This document shows, piece after piece, positions 36,244-44,886 of a stretch of DNA of 64,000 nucleotides (within the stretch, counting starts at the first letter, position 1; every line of letters begins with the position of its first letter). A program made the position numbers and the translations under genes. The stretch comes from Maridesulfovibrio sp. (GTDB taxonomy: Bacteria; Desulfobacterota; Desulfovibrionia; Desulfovibrionales; Desulfovibrionaceae): contig NZ_OY763931.1 of NCBI RefSeq assembly GCF_963667685.1, forward strand, positions 1,458,159 through 1,522,158, given 5' to 3'. The notes beneath the pieces are model-generated. The model made no database searches and had not been told where the DNA came from. It saw nothing but the letters and a program-made list of their open reading frames with translations.

Positions 36244-36684
36244 TTAAGCGGGTTCACTGTTTGCATATTTCTGCACAGTTGAAATAAGGTCGGCTTTACG
36301 GACCGGTTTGGTCAGAAAAAAATCACAACCGACTTCATAAGCCCGGTCTTCGTTTTCTGGCAGGGCATGGGCTGTAACAGCAACGATAGGAGTCTTTACC
36401 CTGCTGTTCGCCACTTCATAGTTACGCATCAGAATTGTTGCCGCATAACCATCTGTGACAGGCATCTCAATATCCATGAGCACAACATCATATTTATTGC
36501 GCTGAAACAGCTCAAAGGCAGCATCTCCATTCTCAGCGACATCAATAGAATAAGGAAACTTCTTCAGGTACAGCTGCACCAGAAGAATATTGTTTTCACA
36601 ATCTTCTGCAAGCAAAATTTTCAATGGCCTGACAGCTCCTTCAGTATATTCCATGCCGCTAACGACTTTAACTGAATCAAGCAT
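36244..36684 (-). CDS. CheY-like response regulator
   Basis: 146 residues, one receiver domain after a short N-terminal extension (about 20 residues). Acidic pocket 'ILLAEDCENN', phospho-aspartate in 'VVLMDIEMPVTDGYAA', Thr in 'IVAVTAHALPE', Lys in 'FFLTKPVRKAD'. 'ILLAEDCENN' and 'DIEMPVTDGY' resemble receiver domains of hybrid kinases rather than chemotaxis CheY. AGGGTGAATTC precedes the ATG. The partner kinase is not in the window. Confidence 0.88.
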   Translation of the reverse strand: MLDSVKVVSGMEYTEGAVRPLKILLAEDCENNILLVQLYLKKFPYSIDVAENGDAAFELFQRNKYDVVLMDIEMPVTDGYAATILMRNYEVANSRVKTPIVAVTAHALPENEDRAYEVGCDFFLTKPVRKADLISTVQKYANSEPA

Positions 36685-36839
36685 GAATTCACCCTACATT
36701 TGAGTCATAAAAAAGCATGGAAACTGTTATTCCCCCTGCATTCAGGCGACATGTATTATTACAATGGCCAGTCAAAATCAACCACCACAATATATAAATA
36801 ACACATATCAGCCGAAGAGCAAAGACAACTGTCTGAAAA

Positions 36840-37217
36840 TCAAGCCAAAGATTTCAACTCTGCAATAAAATTTTCAAGATCGTTTGCTTCGCCATCCTTA
36901 TGCTCTTCCGGATAAAGTAACGCGGACATGAAAAAAACGCTGCCGACTTCAAGGGATTGAGCAGCTGATTGTGAAAAACGGCTTATCCTGTTCATGGCAG
37001 ATCTTAAATCCGGACGGTCTTTCACATCCACGATATTGTCACCCTGCTCCGCAAGAGAAGCTAGTTTCAACGCTTTGCTGCGCATTAAATCCCTGTACGC
37101 GGAATCATCATTCTGCTCATGCAGGGCAACATACGCCTCGCGTTCAATAGTGCGGATATCTGCTGCTTCCTTTTCGAGCCAGTCAGCCAGAAGTCTGTAC
37201 GGATTTTCGGAATTCAT
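36840..37217 (-). CDS. Uncharacterised helical protein
   Basis: 125 residues, soluble, helical, no signal peptide or known motif. It contains 'LADWLEKEAADIRTIEREAY' and an acidic C-terminus. GGGAGAAAAT before the ATG supports translation. Single gene between the response regulator and a small Cys-rich gene. No function offered. Confidence 0.65.
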   Translation of the reverse strand: MNSENPYRLLADWLEKEAADIRTIEREAYVALHEQNDDSAYRDLMRSKALKLASLAEQGDNIVDVKDRPDLRSAMNRISRFSQSAAQSLEVGSVFFMSALLYPEEHKDGEANDLENFIAELKSLA

Positions 37218-37308
37218 ATTTTCTCCCGTTAATTTGAATTACCGTACTTTTTTAAGACTCCCGCCGCATAAAAGGCAAGAAAAAATGAAAGGCATCAACT
37301 GTGAGCTG

Positions 37309-37512
37309 CTATAGTGAACCGCACATATGCCTGTAGTTTCCGCACTCAAGTTTATTTATAAATGGACAGGCGCTTTTCATAAACCACTTTTTGCGCGGAC
37401 ACCAGAAACGGTCCTTAAACGGCTCATTGCAGCCGTCGGATGTCAGCATCTTTCTACGCTGGTTACCGATTACGATAAAATTTTCTTCGGTCCGTACTTC
37501 TATCAGAGTCAT
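37309..37512 (-). CDS. Small cysteine-rich protein
   Basis: 67 residues from ATG 37512, with GGAGG five bases upstream. Five cysteines (DGCNE, FWCPRKK, SACPF, LECGN, HMCGS) and many basic residues in the second half suggest metal binding. The N-terminal part 'MTLIEVRTEENFIVIGNQRR' looks like a beta hairpin. Not recognised. The strong ribosome site argues that it is real. Confidence 0.55.
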   Translation of the reverse strand: MTLIEVRTEENFIVIGNQRRKMLTSDGCNEPFKDRFWCPRKKWFMKSACPFINKLECGNYRHMCGSL

Positions 37513-37754
37513 AATGACCTCCACCAGCTTGCATCAGCTCACACTGACTACATCCTCCTTTGAGGGGTTGCCTGATTTACAATCTTCCACAACTGAAATA
37601 TATTATGCACCTAATATGCCATACCTGCGCAGTTGGGAATTCTTCCCTTTACATCTGCAACAAATGGTCATAACAAATATCGTTTGTGTTTATCATCACA
37701 GCGAAATAAATCCGGCATCGCCAACAAAATGACAGCCGGTTCAAGGAGCATACT

Positions 37755-38372
37755 TTGCCTATACTTTCAGCCAGCACAGGAATCACCAGATATAGGATTC
37801 TTGAAGAAGTCAGCGATGAACTTATCAGGGAAATACCTGAAAAATTAGCAAAATTCGCATTTATGGACATCGACCACACCGCCGAGGAACGTTCCTTCGG
37901 CTGGGTGAATATGGACGATATGCTTGACGACAAGTGGGCTGTTTCCCCGCCGGAAAAGGCCCAGTATTTCACATTTTCTCTGCGCCTTGATACCCGCAGA
38001 ATCCAGCCGGCTGTGCTGAAGAAACATTTTCAGATCGCGCTGAACCATGAGCTTGCCGAAGCCAAGAAAGAGGGCAAAAATTTCATCTCCCGCGATCGAA
38101 AAAGGGAAATCAAGGAACAAGTGACCCTCAAGCTGCGCGCCCGTTCCCTGCCTATCCCGGCTGTATTTGATGTCGTCTGGAACGTACCGGAGAACCGCGT
38201 ATACCTCGCAGCCACGAACAGCAAAGTCATGGACCTGTTCACCGACCACTTTTCCGAGACCTTTGAGCTGACCCTTGAACCGCTTACTCCCTTCTTTCTG
38301 GCCATGGAAATACTCGGCGAAGAGGCTGTACAAAAACTCGAATCGCTCGATCCCACCTACTTTGTAGGCTAG
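37755..38372 (+). CDS. RdgC-like protein
   Basis: 205 residues. 'MPILSASTGITRYRILEEVS', 'FGWVNMDDMLDDKWA' and 'KREIKEQVTLKLRARSLPIP' resemble RdgC, the ring-shaped DNA-binding protein that restrains RecA. It is shorter than E. coli RdgC (303). The start is TTG 37755 with AAGGAG six bases before. The next gene, 32 bases on, may supply the missing part. RdgC function is inference from motif likeness. Confidence 0.7.
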   Translation: MPILSASTGITRYRILEEVSDELIREIPEKLAKFAFMDIDHTAEERSFGWVNMDDMLDDKWAVSPPEKAQYFTFSLRLDTRRIQPAVLKKHFQIALNHELAEAKKEGKNFISRDRKREIKEQVTLKLRARSLPIPAVFDVVWNVPENRVYLAATNSKVMDLFTDHFSETFELTLEPLTPFFLAMEILGEEAVQKLESLDPTYFVG

Positions 38373-38404
38373 GGCTTAAGAATTTACGCAAAGGAGCACA
38401 CAAT

Positions 38405-38938
38405 ATGGACCTCATGATGCTAGCCGAAAGGGAAAACACTCTTCTGGGTCAGGACTTTCTGACCTGGCTCTGGTATAAAAGCGAAAAACAGGACGGCATG
38501 TTCGAGCTGGAAAGCGGCGAACGTTTTATGCTCTATATGGAGCAGCGCATGTCCGTACAGGGCGGAGACGGAGAAAACGTTGATACCGCTACCGTAAACT
38601 CCGCCAGCGGAGACATGACCGAAGTCCTCTACGGTCTGCGCACCGGGAAAAAAGTAACCCGCTGTCAGCTTAAAATGGAAATTGACGAAAACCTCTGGCA
38701 GATGCAGGTCAAGGCCGAAGACTTTACCATGAGCGGACTGAAAACCCCCAAGGTAGAAATGAAAGATGAAGAAGGCGACGACCCGGATGCAAAATTTCTG
38801 GAAAAAATCTATCTGATTGAAAAATGCCTTACCCTCTTTGATCATGTTTTTAAAAAATTCATAACCGTCCGTATCTCTGACGAGTGGAAAGACGAAGTTG
38901 CCAACTTCCAGAACTGGCTGCGTGAGGGAGAAAAATAG
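38405..38938 (+). CDS. Partner protein of the RdgC-like gene
   Basis: 177 residues. The conserved-looking 'NTLLGQDFLTWLWYKSE' near the N-terminus is a pattern I associate with proteins encoded next to short RdgC-like genes; no domain name is certain. Acidic overall, no membrane segment. AAAGGAG precedes the ATG. The two genes plus the following GDSL esterase (two bases after) form one unit. Confidence 0.65.
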   Translation: MDLMMLAERENTLLGQDFLTWLWYKSEKQDGMFELESGERFMLYMEQRMSVQGGDGENVDTATVNSASGDMTEVLYGLRTGKKVTRCQLKMEIDENLWQMQVKAEDFTMSGLKTPKVEMKDEEGDDPDAKFLEKIYLIEKCLTLFDHVFKKFITVRISDEWKDEVANFQNWLREGEK

Positions 38939-38940
38939 AC

Positions 38941-39504
38941 ATGGCAAAAATCACATTGGCGGCATTCGGGGACAGCCTTACCGAAGGTTATGGACTTCCG
39001 GCCTACAGTTCCCTTCCGGCCCAGCTTGAACGCTGTCTTCTGGAAGAAGGCTTCCATGTGGAGATTACAAATTTCGGCCTGTCCGGGGATACTTCCGCGG
39101 ACGGGCTGTTTCGCCTTGCCGATGTTATTGAAAGCGGCCCCGATGCGGCTTACATAGAATTCGGAGCCAACGACTGCTTTCAACTAATGAACCCGCAGCA
39201 GACAAAAGCCAACCTTGCACGCATGGTCGAAGCCTTTCAGGAAGCAGGTATCCCCGTGCTGCTGATCGGGTTCAAGCCCATGAACTTTACTCCGCAATCT
39301 TACAGCACAGAATTTAAACGAATATTCAGCCAAGTAGCTGACGAATTCAATGTTCCCCTGTACCCGGACCTGGCCAAAGGCATAGGCGAGAAACCGGAAT
39401 ACTACCAGCAGGACGGAGTGCACCCGAACATTGAAGGCGTGGCAATAATGGTCAGCAATATGTTTCCGGCCTTCAAGACTTTTCTGGAATCAATAGCCGG
39501 CTAG
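38941..39504 (+). CDS. GDSL-type esterase/lipase (TesA-like)
   Basis: 187 residues with the four SGNH blocks: 'AAFGDSLTEGYGL' (catalytic Ser12), 'GLSGDTSADG' (Gly), 'FGANDCFQ' (Asn) and 'QDGVHPNIEG' (Asp and His). Same plan as TesA/arylesterase, but no signal peptide, so it is cytoplasmic as written. Hydrolyses short acyl esters or thioesters. It follows the RdgC partner by two bases. Confidence 0.9.
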   Translation: MAKITLAAFGDSLTEGYGLPAYSSLPAQLERCLLEEGFHVEITNFGLSGDTSADGLFRLADVIESGPDAAYIEFGANDCFQLMNPQQTKANLARMVEAFQEAGIPVLLIGFKPMNFTPQSYSTEFKRIFSQVADEFNVPLYPDLAKGIGEKPEYYQQDGVHPNIEGVAIMVSNMFPAFKTFLESIAG

Positions 39505-39584
39505 GCCAACTACTTTAATCCTGCGATCCCGGTTGTATTTTTCTTTCAGCGCATGTATCTTTTCCTGTAAAGCATGGAGAAAGA

Positions 39585-40733
39585 ATGGAAGAACAGAATC
39601 AACCCCTCTCCCCTGAACCGCACGACGAACAGACGAAAAAAAACAAGACGTCTAAAGCTCCTGAACGACCTTCCGTTGCACTTATTATAGGCTCGGAAGG
39701 AATAAAGTCCTTTTGCGCCCTGCCTTTTATTGAATACCTGCAAGAGGAAAAGATAGAGATAGACCTTGTAATAGGGGTTAGCGGCGGGGCGTTACTGGCC
39801 GGATTCATGGGCACGGGGTATAATCTGAAACAGATTCAGGAAGTTTTCTCAAAGACTGTTGATCCGCGCTTTTATACCCATATTGATTACAATTCCGTAC
39901 TGGAAATAGCCAGCAACGGAATGGGCCGTTTTACTGCGGAATCAGGAATTCTGAAAACCGACTGTTTGCGCCGTACCTACGAAACACTGTTCAAAAAAAC
40001 AGACATCAAAGATCTTTCGCCCAAAACACTGATTGCCACCACGGACCTTGAGACAGGGAAACCGGTTCTCCTCGAAGAAGGCAACCTTGCACAGGCAATA
40101 TACGCCAGCAGTGCCATCTATCCTCTCATGCCTCCGGGCAATGTAGACGGAAAGCGGCTCATTGACGGGGCTTTCTCCTCACCCCTGCCGATTATGGAAT
40201 GCGTGAAAAGGCAGATCGACATCATTATCGCTATCTACTTTGACGATGCCTGCAACCCTGAGCCGGATAGCTTCGTTTCCTGTTATCTTAACACTTCAAA
40301 AATTTTTAAACGCTCCATTCTCACCAGCCAGCTGCCACTTTCCATAGATCTGCACCACCATGAAATTATCCCGATCTATATCAAACATCCCCGCCCCATC
40401 GATCTCTGGGAAGTTAACAAGTTGACCGAGATTGTTCATGCAGGGAAAGTAGCCTTCACGGACAAGAAAACAGATTTTAAAGAAGCGGTTACTGAATTTA
40501 AAAAGAAAAGAAAGCTGATCGAAGAAGAACGAAAACAAAGAGAAGAACAGAGACAACCGACCAAAGCAGCTGAAAACAAAAAAAGAGCCGGAGCACCAGA
40601 AATTCAGGTGGATGAAGATACTGCAACCAGTGCAAAAACAGTTCCTGATTCCAATGGACAACCGCTGCAGGAAAAGAAACGTACTTTCAAAATTATCAAA
40701 ACCCGTAAAGAACGAAAGAGGACCGGAGTGTGA
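39585..40733 (+). CDS. Patatin-like phospholipase with long basic tail
   Basis: 382 residues. The nucleophile elbow is 'VIGVSGGALLAGF' (Ser66), and the catalytic Asp is in 'RLIDGAFSSPLP'. The oxyanion loop, usually GGGxRG, reads 'IIGSEGIKSF', which is unusual. Residues 1-30 and 300-382 are highly charged and likely disordered (KKKRKLIEEERKQREEQRQ). Acts on lipids, probably at the inner membrane. The stop overlaps the start of the periplasmic binding protein gene by four bases. Confidence 0.85.
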   Translation: MEEQNQPLSPEPHDEQTKKNKTSKAPERPSVALIIGSEGIKSFCALPFIEYLQEEKIEIDLVIGVSGGALLAGFMGTGYNLKQIQEVFSKTVDPRFYTHIDYNSVLEIASNGMGRFTAESGILKTDCLRRTYETLFKKTDIKDLSPKTLIATTDLETGKPVLLEEGNLAQAIYASSAIYPLMPPGNVDGKRLIDGAFSSPLPIMECVKRQIDIIIAIYFDDACNPEPDSFVSCYLNTSKIFKRSILTSQLPLSIDLHHHEIIPIYIKHPRPIDLWEVNKLTEIVHAGKVAFTDKKTDFKEAVTEFKKKRKLIEEERKQREEQRQPTKAAENKKRAGAPEIQVDEDTATSAKTVPDSNGQPLQEKKRTFKIIKTRKERKRTGV

Positions 40734-41941
40734 GAATTATAGTTTTTGTGCTCTGCTTCATCTGTTTTGCCTGTCCTCCTGCCCGCGCAGGGGAAATAGT
40801 ACTTGGCGCTATTTTCGAGCTTAAAGGCAGTCAGGCCCCAACAGCGCAGGAAGCATTGAACGGAGCTTTACTGGCGGTCAAAAAAATAAACAGCTCAAAA
40901 GATAAAATTAAAATCAGGCTTGATGTGGAATCCGTGAGCGGTGATACAACCGGAGTTCTGAACGGAGTGAATAACCTTTCTAAATCCACCGGGATTATAG
41001 CGGCGACAGGACTTATCTCCGAAGATGCCGCACTTGCAGCAACACCCGCCTTTCAAGCTGCAACCCTGCCTTTTATGTGCACCGGAGCGCAGGCAGATTC
41101 ACTTTCTACCAGCGGAGGCGATATCTTCACACTTGCCGTGCCGAACACCAGAACAGGACAAATGCTGGCTGAATTTGCAGGTAACACAATGCAGATCAAC
41201 AACATTATTATAATCCGCTCTGATCTTTCCGACAGCTCCGCCCGACAGGCGGACGGCTTCGCCCGCCGTTTCAAAAAGAACGGTGGCAAAATCATGGCTG
41301 AAATACGCATAACTGAACCGTCCCCGGACCTATCCTTCGTAAGCCAAAAACTTGAAGAGCTGGCCCCGGCACAAAATACAGACAGCGCAGTGGTCGATGA
41401 AAGTGTGCAAGCGAGCAACGCTGACGACAGTGCAGCTGGCTTAGACATCCAAAAAAGAGAAACAGAACCGGAAACACCTCAGGTCGAAGCCGTTGCAGTC
41501 TTCACGCCGCCGAACGTAGCCGCCAAGGTACTGGAACAGCTGAAACAATCCAAGCAAACCTACACTATTCTTGGTGGAACTTGTTTTGATTATGTGTCCA
41601 TTCAAAAGAATATACTTGAGTATCCGGCAACAATATACCATGCCGCTCAAGCCAGCATGGACCGGGATACACCGCTTGTTCACTCTTTTATCGAATCGTA
41701 CAAAAATCTGTTCGGCTCCAGCCCGAAGACTGGATATGCGGGACTTGGGTTTGATTCGATAATGCTGCTCGCAGCTGCCCAGCAGGAAACTTCAACCGGA
41801 ATAGTCAACGAGCTGGCAAAGATTACGGATTTTGAAGGTGTCTGCGGTAAAATCTCGTTTCAAGGGCACAGTGCCTATAAGCCTCTTTATATAATCCAGA
41901 TCGAATCTGGCCAGAAATCTATGGCCACAGCATTGGATTAA
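40730..41941 (+). CDS. Periplasmic ligand-binding protein (Leu/Ile/Val type)
   Basis: 403 residues, GTG start overlapping the patatin stop (GTGTGA). Signal peptide 'MRIIVFVLCFICFACPPARA', then the class I binding-protein fold: 'LGAIFELKGSQAPTAQEALN', 'AATGLISEDAALAATPAFQA', and 'TGYAGLGFDSIMLLAAAQQE'. A low-complexity acidic insert of about 60 residues (DSAVVDESVQASNADDSAAG) sits before the second lobe, beyond what is usual. There are no permease or ATPase genes next to it, so it may be a sensor rather than a transporter part. Confidence 0.85.
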   Translation: MRIIVFVLCFICFACPPARAGEIVLGAIFELKGSQAPTAQEALNGALLAVKKINSSKDKIKIRLDVESVSGDTTGVLNGVNNLSKSTGIIAATGLISEDAALAATPAFQAATLPFMCTGAQADSLSTSGGDIFTLAVPNTRTGQMLAEFAGNTMQINNIIIIRSDLSDSSARQADGFARRFKKNGGKIMAEIRITEPSPDLSFVSQKLEELAPAQNTDSAVVDESVQASNADDSAAGLDIQKRETEPETPQVEAVAVFTPPNVAAKVLEQLKQSKQTYTILGGTCFDYVSIQKNILEYPATIYHAAQASMDRDTPLVHSFIESYKNLFGSSPKTGYAGLGFDSIMLLAAAQQETSTGIVNELAKITDFEGVCGKISFQGHSAYKPLYIIQIESGQKSMATALD

Positions 41942-41979
41942 CCATCAATCCAGACGGCGCAGACAAATAATATTCTATT

Positions 41980-42666
41980 TTAACTGGAAGTATCCCTTTC
42001 AATACTACGCTGCACAGCACGTACAAGAAAGAAAATCAGCAAAGCTGCAACTCCGGCCAGCCCCACAATTTCCCAGTTTACAGTTCCCTTGCGCACTCCG
42101 GAGGAAAGCAGATGCCCTCCGGCGGTAAGAAACACAGTCTCAGGAATCAGGCAAAGAACGCTCATAATCAGAAACGGCAGGAAACGCACCCCGGTGGCTG
42201 CCCAAAGATAGTTGGCAACTGCATAGGGTACAACGGGTACAAACCGGCTCAAAGCCAGAACCTTAAGCGGATGCTCACGGCTGAGCATCTCCATTTTCAT
42301 AAAATTTGGCTCGTGCTGAAATTTCTTTAAGACGCGGTCCCTGAAAACGAACCTGCCAAGAAAAAAGGACATGGCTGAACCAACCGCCATGCTGCATAAA
42401 CATACCCCCGCTCCTTTCACCGCTCCAAAAAGAATCCCGGCCACAACAGTGAACAAAGTCTGCGGAATCATGATCACCAGACCGAGAGTATTAACAGCCA
42501 TAAACAAAATCGGGGCAAAACTACCACTGGCTTTAATCCAATCGACAATGACGGAAAGATGGCCTTCGCCCCAGTGCTCGGTGAGGAATGACACCCCACC
42601 AGCAAGGATCAGTATCAAAACACCGTGCACAATCATTTTCTTAGAATATATTTTCTTCCGGTGCAT
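41980..42666 (-). CDS. TVP38/TMEM64-family membrane protein
   Basis: 228 residues with five to six membrane helices and the VTT/SNARE-associated motif 'FTVVAGILFGAVKGAGVCLC' followed by 'ALSRFVPVVPYAVANYLWAA'. Members of this DedA-like group scramble lipids. I start at ATG 42666 with GGGAG five bases before; the upstream GTG 42681 overlaps that site. Monocistronic, convergent with the binding-protein gene. Confidence 0.85.
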   Translation of the reverse strand: MHRKKIYSKKMIVHGVLILILAGGVSFLTEHWGEGHLSVIVDWIKASGSFAPILFMAVNTLGLVIMIPQTLFTVVAGILFGAVKGAGVCLCSMAVGSAMSFFLGRFVFRDRVLKKFQHEPNFMKMEMLSREHPLKVLALSRFVPVVPYAVANYLWAATGVRFLPFLIMSVLCLIPETVFLTAGGHLLSSGVRKGTVNWEIVGLAGVAALLIFFLVRAVQRSIERDTSS

Positions 42667-42823
42667 ATTTTCTCCCTTCACTTGCTTCTACAAATAACCT
42701 ACCATAACGGTCTGAATCTGTCCCTGACGTGACATCCTTGAAAGATAAGGATAACAAACGCTGACCAACGCAACGTTAAATACTGAAATTTTTTATTTCA
42801 GAAAACAATAATCAGGAAAGAAT

Positions 42824-44521
42824 ATGCGCTACGAACTCAAATTAATGGATACCATTTCCGGAACCGGATGCTTCGCGGCTTTTCCCGGGCCGAATCTGAG
42901 CTTTTCAGAAGTACTGGCCTATCTTGAAGCACACCCGAATGATGAATTCATGCACCGCCACATGCTTGACCAGCTCGGCAAGCACCGTACACGCAAAATT
43001 CAGAAAATGATTCAAGAGATCAAGGGCGATCCCAAAAAGAAAGTACTGGCCGCCCTGATTTACGAAGCTGTGATCACCCATCCCCGGCTTGACGCTCTGC
43101 GTGTCGAAGTGGAAGAGCTTTTCGATGCTGAAGAGTTGAAGAATTTCACTCCCACTCTGCATCTGCGTTCCCATTTACTGGAAGACCAGCCCCTGCACAA
43201 TAAATGGAGCCAGATTTTCTCAGCGAATATGGGCTGGCACAAAGATCTGCCCAGCCCAGAGGAAGCCGGAATAGAACAGATCTACAGCAAAGAAGAACTG
43301 CCTTCCGTAAAATTTACCGCTGCATCCGCTATCCGCGAAAAGCTGGAGAATGAAGGCAAACTGCCGCCGGCAAAAGAGCGCGCCCCTATTGAGGAAGTAA
43401 CAGCCAACGCCAATAAAAAACTTAAGGCGATCGGAGTTTACATGGGACCCCAGATGCGCCAGAAAGGATGCCTGAGTCCTTTTGCCGTGCTGCATCACTG
43501 GATGGTCGACAACCGCACAGATAACGGCAGCCTGAGCAACTCGCTGCGTGCCATACAGACCAGCTACGGCCGCGGTTTCTCCTTTGAACAGGCCTGTGTA
43601 TCCTGTACAATGGAAGTCGCTGAAAGAGTAAGCTCCTACGCGAGCATCGGCAAGAACGGGGTTGCTAACCGCACTGCTTCCCTGCCTGTGATCAAAGGAA
43701 GTTACGATGAAATTTCCGCCAACAGACCGGCTATTAATCCGGATGACCTTTCTCTTGAAGCACCTTACGAAGGACAACAGCTCTGGTGGATGCCTGCCGA
43801 GCAATTCAACGGCGAGAAATATGTGCAGGCACAAGTGCCCGTCCAGCACGTATTCCTGTTCTGCAACCTTGATGAACAGAACCTGTTCAGCGGACTCAGC
43901 TCTACCGGGCTTGCATCTGGAAATACCGTAGCAGAAGCACGCCTGAGCGGTCTGCTCGAAGTCCTTGAACGCGATTCCGATGCAACCATCCCCTTTGACA
44001 GGGAAAGATGCTTCACCATTGAATCAGATGACGAAGAAGTGCAAAAACATCTCAACGCGCTGGAAGAAAGCGGCATCAAAGTATGGTTTCAGGATAAAAC
44101 ATCTGAACTTGGTATCCCGTGCTACACCGCTTTCGCTGTTGGCAAACACGGTGACATTAACAAAGGTGGCGGCTGTAACCTCTCCGGCAAACGGGCCCTG
44201 CTCTCAGCTCTGACAGAAATCCCATATCCGTTCCCCGGCCCCCCCTCTCAAGATGTCCCGGAAGGTCTGCCGGTCCGCAAATTGGAGGATCTGCCCGACA
44301 TGGGAACCGGAAGCGCAGACGGAGACGTTATGGTCATTGAAAACACCCTTGCCGCCAACGGATTTACCCCCTACTATGTGGACTTGACCCGCAAGGATCT
44401 CGAAATCCCGGTAACAAGGGCAATTATTCCCGGTCTGGAAATAGTTTCCGATCTCGATAAATTCTCACGTATCAGCAAAAGACTGTTCAGAAACTATCTC
44501 GACATTAAAAATCTTCTGTAA
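42824..44521 (+). CDS. YcaO-domain protein (second YcaO in the window)
   Basis: 565 residues. The first ~190 residues are helical with no known domain. The YcaO core has 'GRGFSFEQACVSCTMEVAER' (about 250-269), 'GLASGNTVAEARLSGLLEVLERDS' split across about 363-386, and 'TRAIIPGLEIVSDLDKFSR' near the end. It keeps the ATP-binding Glu residues but lacks the C-terminal Pro-rich tail of azoline synthases. No TfuA, precursor peptide or methyltransferase neighbour. Product not predictable. It lies immediately upstream of tRNA-Leu, i.e. at the chromosomal edge of the inserted element. Confidence 0.85.
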   Translation: MRYELKLMDTISGTGCFAAFPGPNLSFSEVLAYLEAHPNDEFMHRHMLDQLGKHRTRKIQKMIQEIKGDPKKKVLAALIYEAVITHPRLDALRVEVEELFDAEELKNFTPTLHLRSHLLEDQPLHNKWSQIFSANMGWHKDLPSPEEAGIEQIYSKEELPSVKFTAASAIREKLENEGKLPPAKERAPIEEVTANANKKLKAIGVYMGPQMRQKGCLSPFAVLHHWMVDNRTDNGSLSNSLRAIQTSYGRGFSFEQACVSCTMEVAERVSSYASIGKNGVANRTASLPVIKGSYDEISANRPAINPDDLSLEAPYEGQQLWWMPAEQFNGEKYVQAQVPVQHVFLFCNLDEQNLFSGLSSTGLASGNTVAEARLSGLLEVLERDSDATIPFDRERCFTIESDDEEVQKHLNALEESGIKVWFQDKTSELGIPCYTAFAVGKHGDINKGGGCNLSGKRALLSALTEIPYPFPGPPSQDVPEGLPVRKLEDLPDMGTGSADGDVMVIENTLAANGFTPYYVDLTRKDLEIPVTRAIIPGLEIVSDLDKFSRISKRLFRNYLDIKNLL

Positions 44522-44537
44522 TATGTTGACTCTAAGC

Positions 44538-44564
44538 TTGACTACATAAAAGACACAGTATATC
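44538..44564 (+). promoter_or_regulatory. Probable promoter of tRNA-Leu
   Basis: TTGACT at 44538-44543, 15-base spacer, TATATC at 44559-44564, about 16 bases before the tRNA. A second TTGACT lies at 44526-44531. Confidence 0.4.
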
Positions 44565-44580
44565 AAGCATTACTTTCCGT

Positions 44581-44667
44581 GCCCGGATGGCGGAATTGGT
44601 AGACGCAAGGGACTTAAAATCCCTCGAGCTTACGCTTGTGCGGGTTCAACTCCCGCTCTGGGTACCA
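44581..44667 (+). tRNA. tRNA-Leu(UAA), element integration site
   Basis: 87 bases with encoded CCA and the long variable arm of tRNA-Leu. The anticodon loop CTTAAAA gives anticodon UAA (codon UUA, UUG). Acceptor GCCCGGA pairs with TCTGGGT, so the first and fifth pairs are G-U wobbles. A normal version would end TCCGGGC. This fits replacement of the tRNA 3' end by the version carried on the inserted element. Confidence 0.93.
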
Positions 44668-44678
44668 AAAGAAAATCA

Positions 44679-44722
44679 AGGACTTACGAACAATTTTAGG
44701 ATTGTGCGTAGGTCCTTTTTTT
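44679..44722 (+). terminator. Terminator after tRNA-Leu
   Basis: AGGACTTACG pairs with CGTAGGTCCT (one G-U), with inner ACAAT/ATTGT pairing, followed by seven T. Confidence 0.8.
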
Positions 44723-44886
44723 GTGCCTTTTTCAAGAGTTGTCCCACTCCTGTCCCACCTATTTCCAGTAAAGCAAAATATTCCACTAATGCGATGAAGC
44801 CTATCACCGCACTCTTTTCCCGTGCCCTGCGACACGTTCTGGGTACATCTTACACATCTTCCATAAATATAACAAAGAGAGGCTGC
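44723..44886 (+). promoter_or_regulatory. Non-coding left end of the element (possible oriT or att arm sites)
   Basis: 164 bases between the tRNA terminator and traK. Direct repeats GTCCCAC at 44741-44747 and 44752-44758 are 11 bases apart, as expected for integrase arm-type sites. 'CTCCTGTC' between them is one base from the IncP nick consensus ATCCTGY. Because IncP oriT lies just upstream of traK, and TraK binds oriT, this is the obvious candidate. No long inverted repeat could be traced by eye. Confidence 0.35.

Noticed and set aside
37525..37754. Possible small gene or RNA between the Cys-rich gene and the RdgC-like gene
   Set aside because: No start with a ribosome site on either strand and no stable hairpin with a T tract.
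44587..44886. Long N-terminal extension of traK running back into tRNA-Leu
   Set aside because: It would make the tRNA and its terminator coding. A ribosome site AGAGAGG just before ATG 44887 gives the proper start.
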